Shown here in pieces: positions 14,761 to 28,000 of a DNA stretch of 64,000 nt (its first letter is position 1; each line of letters starts with the position of its first letter). Source of the stretch: Ephydatia muelleri (taxonomy: Eukaryota > Porifera > Demospongiae > Spongillida > Spongillidae); the NCBI GenBank assembly GCA_013339895.1, contig JABACO010000049.1, forward strand, positions 152,001 through 216,000. Reading direction: 5' to 3'. A program made the position numbers and the translations under genes. The notes under the pieces were generated by a model. It was not told the origin of the DNA and made no database searches. It was given only the letters and a program-made list of their open reading frames with translations.

Positions 14761-16484
14761 ATCATTGCAACCACATACATTGAGTAAGTTAGATACTGCA
14801 TTGTAAGCCTCTGTACGTGATGTCATACTGTAAGCGATGATCATCGTTACGTACATTTGGGTCTGGGTACGAGACTAGCGGGAGAGGGGGATCGGGGGGG
14901 GGGGGGGGGGGGGGGGGCATATGCCCCCTGGCGCCGGTCGAGGGGGGGCGCCGTCAGGATGTAAAATTCTAAGTTGTCCAACAAAAATAAACAAAATTTG
15001 ACGAGGAACGAGCGGATAAATTAATGATGTCATGTAGACTACGTAACCGCAAAAAAAAAAGAGCGGAAAACTGAGTGGTGCTCAGGGAAGAAAGCGTAAA
15101 GCGAAGGAGGAAGAGGAAGCAAAAAAAAATTGCGCAAGACTAAGCATCACAGGTTACCCACAATCATTGCCACATGGCAAATTTGTTGCTAAAAATGTTA
15201 TCGATTCAGGGGCGGATCTAGGGGGGGGGGGCACCGGGGGCACGTGCCCCCCCCCCCCCCCTTCCGTTCATCTAATTATATTGTCATGTTACGTAACACA
15301 GCAATTCAGGGCTTTGATTCCGGGCCCGTGACAGCACGCAATATCACCCGGAAGAGCGTGCTTCCGAATTTTGCGTGCCATGTGCTCTCGAAATCGTGAG
15401 TGGACCGATTTCATACGAATGATTTCTCGGTCCCGGAGGATTATTCGTATGCGCACGGGATAATTCGAGAGCAACGTCGCGCGCGAACGTGCAATTTTGT
15501 ACGTGACCGAGGAACCTACCGTGTACGCGCAATATAGAACTATCGTATGACGTAAGGAAAGTTAAATATACTAGTTAATACTATCATTATTTCTCAGGTT
15601 ATTGATCACATAGTCAAAAAATTTAATGTTTCAAGTTTACAAATATGAAACATAGAAAGTTGATAAGAGAACAAACCTGTTCGTAGAAAAGAAAGCATAA
15701 CTGAAACAACACTTTTACCAAAAAATGGCCTTACCTCCCAGCAGTTGATGGTGACGTTGTAACATCTGACTTCCACAACACAGGTCTTTCTTTAGAATAG
15801 TTCACTGCTGTCAACCCGAATGCACGTAGAATACACCGCCATTTGAGCGAAAGGAAAAGGGTAACAATAAAGAGGTGCTGTTACATCACATACGTTTTAG
15901 CGCTCTTGTTCAGCCAGGATGTTTCAGGTAGATCAAGGAATCCAACATTTCTGCCATAATGCAGTAGAGAACACCATTATGCTGTTCCCGACGTTACGCC
16001 TTGGAAGCAAACAAAGTGCCACACAAAAACACGTAATTGACAGCTTACCTCGCTGTGTAGCGTAGCCGGCCGTTCTTTCTAACCAACAACCTGCCTGAAT
16101 TGCTTCGCAGAACGTTATCCCAATACACAATTTCCTGACAAGCAAAGCTTTCAATTCAAAACGAGCGTAGGCTAAAGGTAACTCACCTGGCTTTCGTTTG
16201 ACGATTTTGGAATAAAATGGCACCTCTCTGACTTACAGTGGAAGATGTAGTGTTCCACAGCGGTCATACATCCTATCAAAAAAAACATTCTGTGGAGCCA
16301 TACTTACCGACGCGAGACGAAAATAATCATCACGTGATTCACGTGGCTGCGTCGTCATGATGTTTTACTAATGACATGGCGATTGCAGACCTCGCCTGCT
16401 GAGAGCGTGAGGCATTCTGAAAGACATTTCCATAATGGGAGGTTGGAGTTGGAATCCTGAGCCTTTGTATAAATGATATGACAA
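14761..16484. other. Gene-free stretch with MITE ends and G/C tracts
   Basis: Positions 14812-14876 match the right end of the 1.95-kb element at 44229-46178 (ATCATCGTTACGTAC then GGGTCTGGGTACGAGACTA); no partner end was found. Long G and C tracts at 14885-14950 and 15215-15262 belong to the CAGGGGCGGATC family. At 16200-16190 on minus a donor-like CCAG|GTGAGT follows an ORF, but no product is recognised. Confidence 0.5.
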
Positions 16485-16617
16485 GCGGCCGTTCATAAAT
16501 TACGTCACCTATTTGGACCCCTCTTATACTCGATGTTAGCTTCATCGTCACACTGGCTGCTACCACCCTGCATGCTGGGGACCCTTCGAAGTGACGTAAT
16601 TTATGGATGGCACCAAA
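16485..16617. mobile_element. Small MITE
   Basis: Left end GGCCGTTCATAAATTACGTC and right end GACGTAATTTATGGATGGC form an imperfect inverted repeat about 130 bases apart. No coding capacity. Confidence 0.6.
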
Positions 16618-17028
16618 GAAGACACCGAGAGAACGAGGTACATTCTAGCGATAGATTGTTTGCGTGCCCCGCCTCTTTATATGATGCATATAATAAGTAA
16701 CATCACGCAGCAGAACATATAATATAGTCTCCAGGGCAAGCTGAAGTATAAACCATCGTCCAAGAAATGCATTTCTTCATAAAAAATAACCAAGGCATTG
16801 ACTGACCGCTTTGGTCGCCTCAGCTAATGCTCGTACCATTCTGAGTCGTTCTTACACCTTGTGCAGCAGGTGGATGAACTTTGTGTGTAATTGTGTATGA
16901 TTATATACTTGTGTAGCACTGTACTCAGAACCAAGTCAACAATATGAAAAACTATTCATTAACATGACTCTGATAGGTGAAAAGATTCTTGATGCATTTC
17001 CAGTGAGTGCTAGCTGCATAGGTCATTA
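16618..17028. other. Gene-free stretch
   Basis: No gene or clear repeat recognised between the MITE and the tandem array. Confidence 0.45.
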
Positions 17029-17885
17029 GAAGACCATTGAGGTGATGTCTCATACCAATGTGAAGCTTACTGGACAAACCTTGCGTCACATACAATGAAA
17101 TGTAGTGATACTCACGTCAGTATGTATACCATTATTAGTGACAAACGACTTACCTGATAGCCACACCAATCAGAATCACGTGACCCTCAGAAGACCATTG
17201 GGGCGATGTCTCATACCAATTTGAAGCTTACTGGACAAACCTTACAATGATATGTAGTGATACTCACGTCAGTATGTATACCATTATTAGTGACAAACGA
17301 CTCACCTGATAGCCACACCCTTCAGAATCACGTGGCCCTCAGAAGACCATTGGGGCGATGTCTCATACCAATGTGAAGCTTACTGGACAAACCTTGTGTC
17401 ACATACAATGAAATGTAGTGATACTCACGTCAGTATGTACTATTATTAGTAACAAACGACTCACCTGATAGCCACACCCTTCAGAATCACGTGACCCTCA
17501 GAAGACCATTGGGGTGATGTCTCATACCAATGTGAAGCTTACTGGACAAACCTTGTGTCACATACAATGAAATGTAGTGATACTCACGTCAGTATGTATA
17601 CCATTATTAGTGAAAAACGACTCACCTGAGATAGCCACACCCTTCAGAATCACGTGACCCTCAGAAGACCATTGGGGTGATGTCTCATACCAATGTGAAG
17701 CTTACTGGACAAACCTTGCGTCACATACAATGAAATGTACCATAGATTATTTAGACATCTATGAATGTGCTGAGTGATACGTGTATACCATTATTAGATC
17801 TAGAGACAAATTACTCACCGAAGATAGCCACACCCTTCCGAATCACATCACCCTAAGAAGACCACTGTGGTGAGGCCTCAGACCA
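17029..17885. repeat. Tandem array of about 160-bp units
   Basis: Units start (AAGACCATTG) near 17031, 17191, 17343, 17502 and 17665, with a diverged copy at 17858; spacings are 160, 152, 159, 163 and 193 bases. Each holds CACGTGAC/CACGTGGC and, on minus, a donor-like CAG|GTGAGT. On minus the core of each unit stays open as TSPQWSSEGHVILKGVAI, and several copy differences there fall at third codon positions. Could be tandem exons or a minisatellite; exon phases do not fit together, so I keep it as a repeat. Confidence 0.8.
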
Positions 17886-18432
17886 ATGTGAGTACATACA
17901 ACTAGCTATAGCCTTGTTCTGACCCCTGAGCGACAACGAGTGCACAATGTTTTCGGTTTCAGGCATTAGAAAACTAGCTTTTTTTGACCTCACATACCTT
18001 AATTAAAAATTCGTGGGACCTGTCCTCTACTGCAGCTGTAGCCTCGGCGTGTTGTAAACTTAAAAAAGGTCAAGTTCAATCATAGGTGAGGAGAGGGTTA
18101 AATGGCCGTTTAATGATATTCCCGTACAGGATTGGGCGGTGAAATAATGGGACTACGTTAATCGTGAGTGCACGCTTTGTGATATGCACGGATGCATGAC
18201 TGAATACGTATTTTGTAATCACCCGCGTGCGGACGGCCGAATTGCTGTGTAATCGTACGGTTCGTACCGCGATGTAAATGGATGTAGCGTATGAAAGAAG
18301 TATTACCGCTTCGCCACCGCTTATAGCTTGCGCACACCAATGAGACAGTTGTAGAAATCTTCATTCAAAAGCGACCACGAAGGCTCTTCGCCTCACTGTA
18401 TGACAAAAATGCATAAACTAGCTACATTCTAG
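17886..18432. other. Gene-free stretch
   Basis: No recognised gene or repeat before the LTR element. It is flanked on the right by CTAG, the apparent target duplication. Confidence 0.45.
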
Positions 18433-18567
18433 TGTAGAACCCACAGCGTGAAGTGATTATCAGAACTTCACTGCATCAACTCTTTCGATCATGCGCATAC
18501 ACCAAATTTATATGCAGCTAATAGTTCAATAACTAGTCAATCATTTGATACAGGTTATGCCACTACA
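18433..18567 (-). repeat. 3' LTR of the Ty3 element
   Basis: Starts TGTAGAACCC and ends CACTACA, near-identical to 23373-23507. Confidence 0.93.
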
Positions 18568-21500
18568 CTACTCCCTCTCTTCCAAGAGTGGTCCTCCACT
18601 CTAGTTCTCATTCGAAGATTTCAGGAGTATCCAAAGTGTCTGGCAGTACCACGGGGTCTCCATAACGTACAGGAGGCCTGCTTATCCTGTTAGAGCGCCT
18701 CAGTGCTGGGGCACCTTCCACTGCTGGTGGAGGAACTCTGGGTACAACTGCTGGTTGCTCAATCTTGGGTACTGGATGTTCCAATTGGTGCTGCCTCGGT
18801 ACCTCCAATATGGTGGCTTGACGATCTGTGTCAGCAGGTGGCACACTGTGAACAATTACATCATAGTACTCATCCTCTTCCTCTGCAGTGCTGTGCGAAG
18901 GTGCAGGCTTCAACCGGTTGAAGTGTACCACTTTACGCCTTCGGGGATTAGTACAGTCCACAATCCTGTAGATGGAAGGTCCGAGGACCTTAACCACTTT
19001 GAAAGGCCCCTGCCAAGGTCTGTGCAGCTTCTTTGAAAAACCCCTGCGGACTGCTGGATTGTGTAGAAAAACAAGATCATTAATACAGTATGGGTCCCCT
19101 CTGACGTCAGCATCGTACGACTCCTTCTGATGTCCTTGCTGCACCGCCATGTGCTGATTGACTCGTTTATAAGCCAGCTGCAATCGATTCTTGAGCACAT
19201 CAGCATACTGAATGGGGTCCTCAGCTGTGGCTGGAATAGAGAACAATACATCTTCAGGTAAGCGGGCATCACGACCATACATAAGTTCAAAGGGTGTGAC
19301 CCCAGTTGTAACATGGCGACTGGTGCGATATGCAAACAACAAGGTAGGGAGGAGGAGGTCCCAATCACGCTCATCATCCTTTACAGCCATACTTAACATG
19401 TCTAACAAAGTTCTATTGAACCTTTCGACTAGTCCATCACTTTGGGGATGGTAAGGAGTTGTCCGTGTCTTCTTGACACCCAACAGCTGGCATACTTCTT
19501 TCAGGACCTTGGCTTCAAAGTTTCTCCCTTGGTCTGTGTGCAGGGAATCTGGAACCCCAAATCTACATACAAATTCATTTACAAACACTTTGGCAATGGT
19601 TAGTGCCTCAGTATCTTTCAATGGAAATGCCTCCTTCCATTTGGTGAAGTACTCCCCAACCACCAAGATATACTTGTTACCTCTGAGGGTTTCTGGGAGC
19701 GGGCCAAGGATGTCCATAGCAACCCTCTGCATGGGTCGCAGTGTTTGACTGATTTCCATTGGAGCTCTAGCCTTGTGAGATGGAGATTTCCTGGAGAGAC
19801 AAACATTACAATTCCTGCACCATTGTTCTATCTCTTTCCTCTGACCCGGCCAATAAAAACGGGCACGAACTTTTTCTAACGTTTTCCTCTCCCCCATATT
19901 CCCCCTACCAACGTATTGTGGAGGCCTTCCAATACCCCATTCACCAATTTTGCAGGCAAGACCAGTTGAAGGTGTCTACCAGTACCACCCCCTGGTATGT
20001 CCTCCCAACAACGATACAACACCCCATGCTGCAAGGTCAGATACCGCCTTTGCACCCACAGGGATGCAAGCCTCCATGAAGCATCTTTGGGGCATCCTGT
20101 AGGAGTGGCATCAGTTTCCAGCCAGTAGACCATCTGGTGTATGTCAGGATCAGCACTCTGAAAAGACTTTATCTCCTCTTCCGTCCATGTTGGCAGCATC
20201 AGGTGTGACACTGCATCACAACTGTTAGCTTCTTCCCTCTCCTCTTCCTTTTTCTCCAATCCACACTGCACGCACCTGCCACGGGACAACGCATCAGCAT
20301 TAGTGTGCTGCTTACCTACGCGGTGTATAACGGTGTAATCATATTCAGATAACACCTCCAACCAGCGAGCCACTTGACCCTCCGGCTCCTTAAAATTATG
20401 TAACCATTGTAAACAGTGATGATCTGTGCGTAAGGTAAACTTTCTTCCGTAGAGGTATGGCCGGAAATGACGAGCAGCCCACACCAGAGCCAACATTTCC
20501 CGCCTCGTAGCACAATACTTCTTTTCAGTTCGGCTCAAAGCCCTGCTAGCATATGCCACCACTCTTTCAACCCCATCAACATTCTGGGCGAGTACTGCAC
20601 CCAAGCCATCCCCGCTGGCATCTGTATCTAGCACAAAGGGTAAACTGAAATCAGGTAAGGTGAGTATTGGGGAGGATACAAGGCGCTTCTTCAGATCAAA
20701 GAAAGCATCATTGCATTCCTTTGACCACACCCACTCCCTCCCTTTCTCTGTCAAAGCATGCAAAGGGCTTGCTATATGAGCAAAGTCTTTCACAAAACGT
20801 CTGTAGTACGAAGCGAGTCCAAGAAAACTTTGGAGCTCTTTTGAAGTTCTCGGTACTGGCCAGTTGGAAACACACGCAACTTTCTGCGGGTCAGTCCGTA
20901 TGCCCTCCGCGGATATGACATGGCCAAGGTACTGCACACTGGTTTGCAACAAATGGCACTTCTTAGGCGGATCTTCAACCCCGCAATCTTCAGACGTTCC
21001 AGGACCTCTTTCAACTGCTTGACATGTGTTTCGACTGACCTGCTAAAAATAATAATGTCGTCAAGATGCACTAGGCACGTCATCCAGTGAAGGCCAGCCA
21101 GTACTCGCTCCATCAGCCGCTGAAAGGTGGCGGGCGCGTTACACAAGCCAAAAGGCATGACACGAAACTGGAATAGTCCAAATGGAGTTACAAATGCTGT
21201 CTTCTCTCTATCCCTACTATCAACTTCTACTTGCCAGTAGCCGCTAGCTAAATCTAGTGTTGAAAAGTATTGGGCACCCCCTAAAGCATCAAGTGTATCA
21301 TCTATCCTAGGAAGTGGCTGGGCATCCTTACGTGTACAGTCATTAAGACGACGAAAATCAACGCAAAATCTAGTTGTGCCATCTTTTTTCTTTGCTAAGA
21401 CAATGGGCGATGCCCATGGCCCACAACTAGGCTCAATGATACCTTGGGAAAGCATGTCATCAAGTAACCCACGTACTTCCTGTTGCTGATGAAAGGGTAG

Positions 21501-23372
21501 CCTCCTCGCCTGCTGGCGGACTGGTTGTGTATCCCCTGTGTTGATTTGATGAGATGTCAATCGGGTACGACCCAGGTCACTGTCATCCAAAGCAATGACA
21601 TCTTGGAACTGCCAGAGCAAGTCAGCCACTTTCTCTCGAACATCAGGAGCCAGACTGTCTGTCATCTGCTGTATGGAGTGCTGCACAGACCAAGTGGATT
21701 GCTTACAGACAGGGTATTGTACTGATGCACAATCAGCAGGATCCTGAATAGGTTTTAACATACCCATTATCTCATCCTTGTACACTGTAACGGGTGCAAA
21801 GCCGGGGTTAAGAACCTGGACCATTGTGTGTGTAGCAGCAGCATCAATGATAGAGTGAGCCACCATGAGACCATGCTGGTCCATAAACCGCCACACTGGT
21901 TCCACCAGGAGAGCACTGGAGTTGCTCGTGCAACGACCTGCGTTTTGTGACACCTTCGCAGGAAGGCACATTTGACAATATGGAGGGACATTTAGGGTTT
22001 CAGATGAAGTCACAAAACAAACTGGGGAGCATTGTGTACTGCGTTCAGGGCCTGACACAAATTGCACTGGGCCTTCCTGTGTCAGCAAAACGTGCTGTTG
22101 AAGGTCAACAATACAACCCCGCTTTATCAAAAAATCCGCCCCAAGAAGGCATTCCTGGTTTAAATTCCTTGCTACCAGAACTAGATGCTGCTGCGACAAT
22201 GCTCCAACTTTTATGCTCATTGTGCACTGCCCACTAATGTCCAATTTCTCCCCATTTGCTGCCACGACTGAATTGGCAGGCACCTCCAATTTAAGCGAGT
22301 TTCCAAATTTAACATCCCTTACAACATCCTCTCTCACTAACGTCACGGCAGAACCCGTGTCTACCAGCATTCTAGTGACGCGACCCTCTATACTACCTTC
22401 TACCATTAACGTGGAACTTACGGCTGAAATCTGCCAGGGAGCCTTCTTACGCCCACTCCGTTTGTGAGGGCAGTTGCGCCGAATATGACCTTGCTCCCTG
22501 CAGTTCCAACATGTAATTGCTGCAGACCCTTGCTGTCTGGAAAAGGCAGAAGATTGTGGTGGCTGGTCTGCAACGGTAGGTTTCTCCTTGCCAGACAGCC
22601 GTCCATTCAGCTCTTGTATTTGTTTTCTAAGGTCCTGAACAATTCTCTCGGAATCCCGAGCCTGTTTCCTTAGCTGTTGGACCGACATTGTTGCAATTCC
22701 GTTTTCGGCTGCCGCATCCTCGATACTGCTGGACGCAAACGACGACGAGCCATGCCCGCGCTCACTGCTAAGTCTCTTCTGCGCAGCTTCCACCGACTCC
22801 TGTTGAATTGCCAACTTTAGCGCTTCATCCAGTGTTTCTGGCATTTCTTTCATGAGTCTCAGCTGCACAGTGGAAGAGCGCAAACCTTGCACAAACTGGT
22901 CCCTTACCAATTGTAGCCGTTGGTCGTTTGACCATCCAGGGTATGCTTTGTCTGCCAACACACGCAGTTCTCCAACGTACGTCACCAAGTTCTCGTCTGC
23001 CTTCTGACCGCGTCTTTGGAACTTCGCCTGCCACTCCAGATGGTTTCCCTCCGGCGCGTATTGAGCGCGAAGACACCTCGTCACAGCCGGCCGCATAGTC
23101 ACCGGAGTCGACCAGTCCCTGCTGCGATACAACCCTGAAGGGTCCATCGTCAAGCAACGGAAGTAGTTCGCTTGTCCATTGGCTCTCGTCGACTTTTACT
23201 TTGCGAACATACATTTCGAAGCGCTTTAACCACAGAATGAGGTCTGTGCCTTCTGTAAAACGGGAAGGGGGCCGTAAGCTCATTCTCACCGTTTGTATTT
23301 GTGGAATTAGCTCGCTGCTATCGGCCGAGTGTCCCATATCCATGGGCTCCACCATCCCACTTCTGACACCAA

Positions 23373-23507
23373 TGTAGAACCCACAGCGTGAAGTGATTAT
23401 CAGAACTTCACTGCATCAACTCTCTCGATCATGCGCATACACCAAATTTATATGCAGCTAATAGTTCAATAACTAGTCAATCATTTGATACAGGTTATGC
23501 CACTACA
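23373..23507 (-). repeat. 5' LTR of the Ty3 element
   Basis: 135 bases, TG...CA ends, followed outside by CTAG as at the other end. Confidence 0.93.
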
Positions 23508-23536
23508 CTAGTATTAGTAGTACATGTACTTTCATG

Positions 23537-24497
23537 CAGTGTTGCCGCGGTCAGCTATTATCGATCCGGTCACGATCACGGCTAACCGTACCGGATCGTC
23601 CCGGTCACCTTCACGGACGGTAGCTGACCGTATACAACCCACCCGATCAAAGTTGACGGTTACCGGGAAAAATCGAAGCGGTTACGGACGAACCGTAGTA
23701 TATACATGTGTTTGATTAAATTTAATTAATAATGACATGAACACGTGCGTTTAGTAGTACAAGTTATGCATTGAAGTTTTTGTTGCATCGCAGAAAGATA
23801 ACCCTTTCAACCCTTCCTCCATCCATACGCCACCGTTTGCGTTCCACAATAAGTTTAAGTTGAGAGAATACCGGTGCACTTGAGGCAGGAATGGCCAAGT
23901 ACTTTTGAGCCATCAAGGCAACATGTGGAAACTTAACTTCGTGGTCACTCCACCACTCCATCGCATTGTTCACACACCAATTGGTCAGTGGCTCTTGCAG
24001 ATAACATTTCAATTCCTCCAACACTATATCTCTTTTGCTTGTTTGAGTCAGAGATACATTTCTTTCAGTGGCTATACTTAAGCATTACGTCATTGACAAC
24101 TTAACTAATGTATGCATTATTGGCGATTAGAGTGGGATGATGCAATTAAGTCAGTGCCACGAGATCTGCATTGTACACGTTCAGTTCGTTCCGAGATTCG
24201 CAAACAATTCAAGCAGCTGCAAATTAAACAAGATTTGCAAAGAAGCAGCTGCAAATCGATTGCAGGATTTGCAAACAACCAGCTGCAAATTGATTGTCAA
24301 TATTGTTGCATTGCACATATGTAACCGTGTAAATTTTTGACGGTTCCCGGCTATCTAGCTGAAAAAACTGGCGGTTCGGTGATTCGCGACCAACATTACG
24401 TCATGCATCTTTTCTGGCGGTCACGGACACGGTCAGGCCAACCGTATCGGCTGATTTGCCGGTTTTCACGGTTGACGGGCAAACCGCGGCATCACTG
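23537..24497 (-). mobile_element. Internally deleted hAT transposon
   Basis: Ends CAGTGTTGCCGCGG and CCGCGGCATCACTG form a 14-base inverted repeat with one mismatch. An exact 8-bp duplication CTTTCATG lies at 23529-23536 and 24498-24505, as hAT elements make. The interior (24024-23764, minus) keeps only the C-terminal transposase dimerisation region (FPHVALMAQKYLAIPASSAP). The conserved SER after SAP is missing. The rest of the transposase is gone, so it is non-autonomous. A related end fragment is at 24775-24845. Confidence 0.9.
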
Positions 24498-24574
24498 CTT
24501 TCATGCTTTTGTATTGTGCTAATTTTTCATTATGAATGTGTGTGAGTATTGCTATATTGCTCAAAGCTTCCGCG

Positions 24575-24845
24575 CTTCGCGCGGGAGGGGGCACATCCCC
24601 CTCCCGCACCCCCCCCCCCCCCCCCTTCCTAAATTCCTGGATCCGTCCCTGCGGTTCGAGAAAATGCGTTAGCTTCTGGGGCGGAGTAGAAGTAGAGAGG
24701 CTAGGGGCGCTAATACATTGTCCTGCCCCCGGGCGCTGATAACCCTCGCGCCGCCGCTGCATAGAATGGTCACTTGGTCAGGTCAACCGTACCGCCGATT
24801 TGCCGGTTTTCACGGTTGACGGTCCAACCGCGGCAACACAGGTGC
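24575..24845. repeat. G/C-tract MITE end and hAT end fragment
   Basis: 24575-24655 has GAGGGGGCACATCCCCCTC, a long C tract and GGATCCGTCCCTG, matching the CAGGGGCGGATCC family. 24775-24845 repeats the hAT end (GCCGATTTGCCGGTTTTCAC ... CCGCGGCAACAC). Confidence 0.7.
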
Positions 24846-24870
24846 AGAGATCATATCTATATATGATCTC

Positions 24871-24988
<118 letters not shown>

Positions 24989-25053
24989 TCTTTAAGCTTG
25001 CTAATTATTCAATTAATCTGTGCTACCACACCTCCCATTCGCGTATCACAAAT

Positions 25054-28000
25054 ATGGCGTCGTCCGACAAGGTAATGTAGCCTGTAACAGATAAACTATC
25101 AAACATACAGATGATACGGGAGTTCGAGTTAAGGTACAACGGGGCGTAGCCCTATTGTTCATTATTCGTTTAGCTTAGTAACAGAACCCATACGTGGGTG
25201 AACCAAATGCGTGACTCATCTTGTTCTATCGCTGTAGGAACGTGAGGCGAAGCTAATAGATGCAGCACGCGATGGCAATCTGGAAGACGTCATTACACTT
25301 CTAGACGAGGGTACACAGATTGATGCCACTGATGAGGTGAGGAACATTGTGGTGGATGTTGTTTTCAGACACGTGATGACAATACACGGCCATTCTACTC
25401 GTCTGAATCAGATCCGCTAACCAAAGCAGGTGATTCAGTCGCAAGCGGGCATAATTTCCAATGGTATCCGGAACAAGGCTTGAGAAAATATGTCCGCCTC
25501 GCGACTGAATCACCTCAATTGGGTAGCGAATCAGATTCAGGTGTGTAGAAAACTGGCCGTGTAGTTAGTCATTACTATATTGCATCTGTACCAGTCAGAA
25601 GACAGGTATTGAAATTAGTTATGTGGTGACATTAGTGAAAAGGGCACTGTCTGTGGTGTCTGACAAGCTTGATGTAAACAGATCTTCTAGGACACATTAT
25701 GTACGGTGAATCAACTCAACATACAACTACAATACGGTACATATACTGATAAATAGAATATGTGAGTTCACAATCCTCCCCTTCATTCTGACACTGGAGT
25801 AGTGTGTTGGCTTCTTGATCGTCCATCCATACAGTACCTAGTGTTAATTGTTTGTTGTCCAAATGGTCCCTGCGTTTATGGGGGGGGGGGGGGGGGCTAG
25901 CAATGGTGATGTGATGGTCACTGCCGTAGCTTGTCACCAGGTTCTGTGGATCGCAAACTAAACCATCTTTGGACTTCTATAGACACAGGACCACTTTGTA
26001 AATATGCAAAATGCAGCTCCACTATATTGCACAATCAAGAAGATACAGCGTTTTGAAGACCGCGTAATTTGGCGCGTTTATGGCCGATTTTCACGCACAA
26101 TTACGCGCGATTACGCCGTTTTTTACACCTGGGCTGGGGCCATTATCTTTTACCATTTGCAGCAGTATTCCCAACAGGCAAAGATAGCACACAGTTCATC
26201 CACTGTCCTCTCTGTGGTGGTTTCATCTATTGCCACAACCTCCATTTCGATTAGGCATTCACAATGACCAACAAGCTTTTCCCCTGAAATGGTCTCTCAA
26301 ACTCCACATATCCTCCTCCACGGACCATCAGGAACTTTCCATGGGTGTAGAGGGGTTAGTTTGCGGTCTTCATCATCTGTCACCCTCCACAGCGTTGGGC
26401 AGCACCCTCAATGTCCTTGTCAATGTGAGGATGCCACACCCATCTTACCCACACCCAAATGATTCCCATGGAGTTCCTCTCGTACCTTGTGTGGTGTACT
26501 TTTGGAATGACCACTCTCGTTCCCTACAATAGACAACCTCGTTCTGTGGTTAGCTCATGATGTTTTCAACAAACACCAAGCTTGATGTCTGTCTGATGTC
26601 TTGAACATGTGTGAACACCTTTGACAGTAGAGTGTCCCTCCCTGTTTCCCTCTTTAGATGCCCTGCTGTAAGCAGAAGCAAGTTGATTTGCTTCATGGAA
26701 AACACATGTACTTCTTCTGTGTCCTCACCTGTTTGCTAATGTGAATGGGTAGCCTAGACAATGTCCACATTAGCATGTTGGGTTGTTCTACGGTATGTGA
26801 TATTGTAGGAATATCCTGAAAGATGGTGGTCAGTCACGAGCTCACGTAAAATGAATGCCATACAGGTATTGGTGGAAGTACTTCACTCCCCATGCCACTG
26901 CCAGATCGCATGATAGGGTCAGTGATAGTTCTGAGTTGAAATCAATCACCTGTATAATTTAGGGTGGCTGAATATGGCATCCATATTCATGTGATGTGAT
27001 GCACCTCAAACTGTACTCTCTTCATGTATATGTATGTCATGTGTGGTTTAACCTGTTGGTATGGGTTCATTAATGGTTTACTGGCTATCTGAAATATTAA
27101 ATTCCACAACAGGTCAAAATGGTGATCTCCGTTTCAATTTCAGGTCTGCAATCAAAAGCCAAGGGCAAATCCAGGTTTATTTTGCCGGGTGGTTGGGGGA
27201 GGCTAGGGGAGTATGAGGTGAGAGAATGTGGGAGGAGTACCGTATCCCATCCAGCCAGCTAGGGGAGCACTCTAACCTCCCCCTTTTGGGGTCTGGGGAG
27301 GAGCCCCAGAAGCTTTTGCGAACGTAGCTATTTTGATGTTGACAAAAGTATTGTCAGAAGCAAGGAATACAAAAAGACTGTCTCACTTGACAAATTAATC
27401 TATGTGCTAAAAGTGAGGCTGCTATTGTTGTAGCTGTCATAGTGTCATGTTGAATGGCTACATAGTAAGTGAATTTCCTCCATGTTTCTCTTGCTCAAAG
27501 TAGCATACGAAGCAGCAGGGGACAAAAGACCAATATATGACCCACCCACCTGGTGGGCATATAGCTGGTGGGGACATAGTATATGTGATCATTGTCCTCA
27601 TGGTCCTCTGGCTTACTTTGTGATGTTTGTGCAATCATAGACAAGGTGGAACAGGAGGGCAGATACCCAACCTCCCTCCTCCATATGACCCACCCACCTA
27701 GCTAGGTCCACCTTTGTTTATGTGGTAATTATAAATTACAATACACAAAGCACTCACAAATCGATCGATACCACATTTTGTTTAGTTGATGACTGTAAAA
27801 CATAGCTGCATGTATTTAACTTTTGCATAGACCCTATTGGTAATAACAGAGATAATATCGATATATTATCCCTGGTAATAATCACTGGTTTATGGCCGTC
27901 TATACACAATAACCACTAACAATGTCGTGCTATACACGGCCAGGGCTGCGTACGCAAAATGTGCAACTTCACGTATAATCGGTTAACATACTGGAGAGGA

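Larger units (their letters stand above)
18433..23507 (-). mobile_element. Ty3/gypsy-type LTR retrotransposon (broken, young)
   Basis: A 5075-bp element in minus orientation with 135-bp direct LTRs at both ends and a CTAG duplication outside. Inside, in order, are gag with one CCHC knuckle, an aspartic protease (LVDTGS), reverse transcriptase (LDDIIIF), RNase H, and an integrase with the HHCC and DDE core (HTDQGRNFE). A primer-binding-like TGGTGTCAGAAGTGGGA follows the 5' LTR and a purine tract precedes the 3' LTR. The LTRs differ at about one position, so insertion was recent. The coding region is broken, with roughly two or three interruptions. No envelope gene seen. Confidence 0.93.

Noticed and set aside
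15933-16223. 96-residue minus-strand open frame as a gene
   Set aside because: No recognisable domain, and it is crossed by a likely donor site; not enough support.
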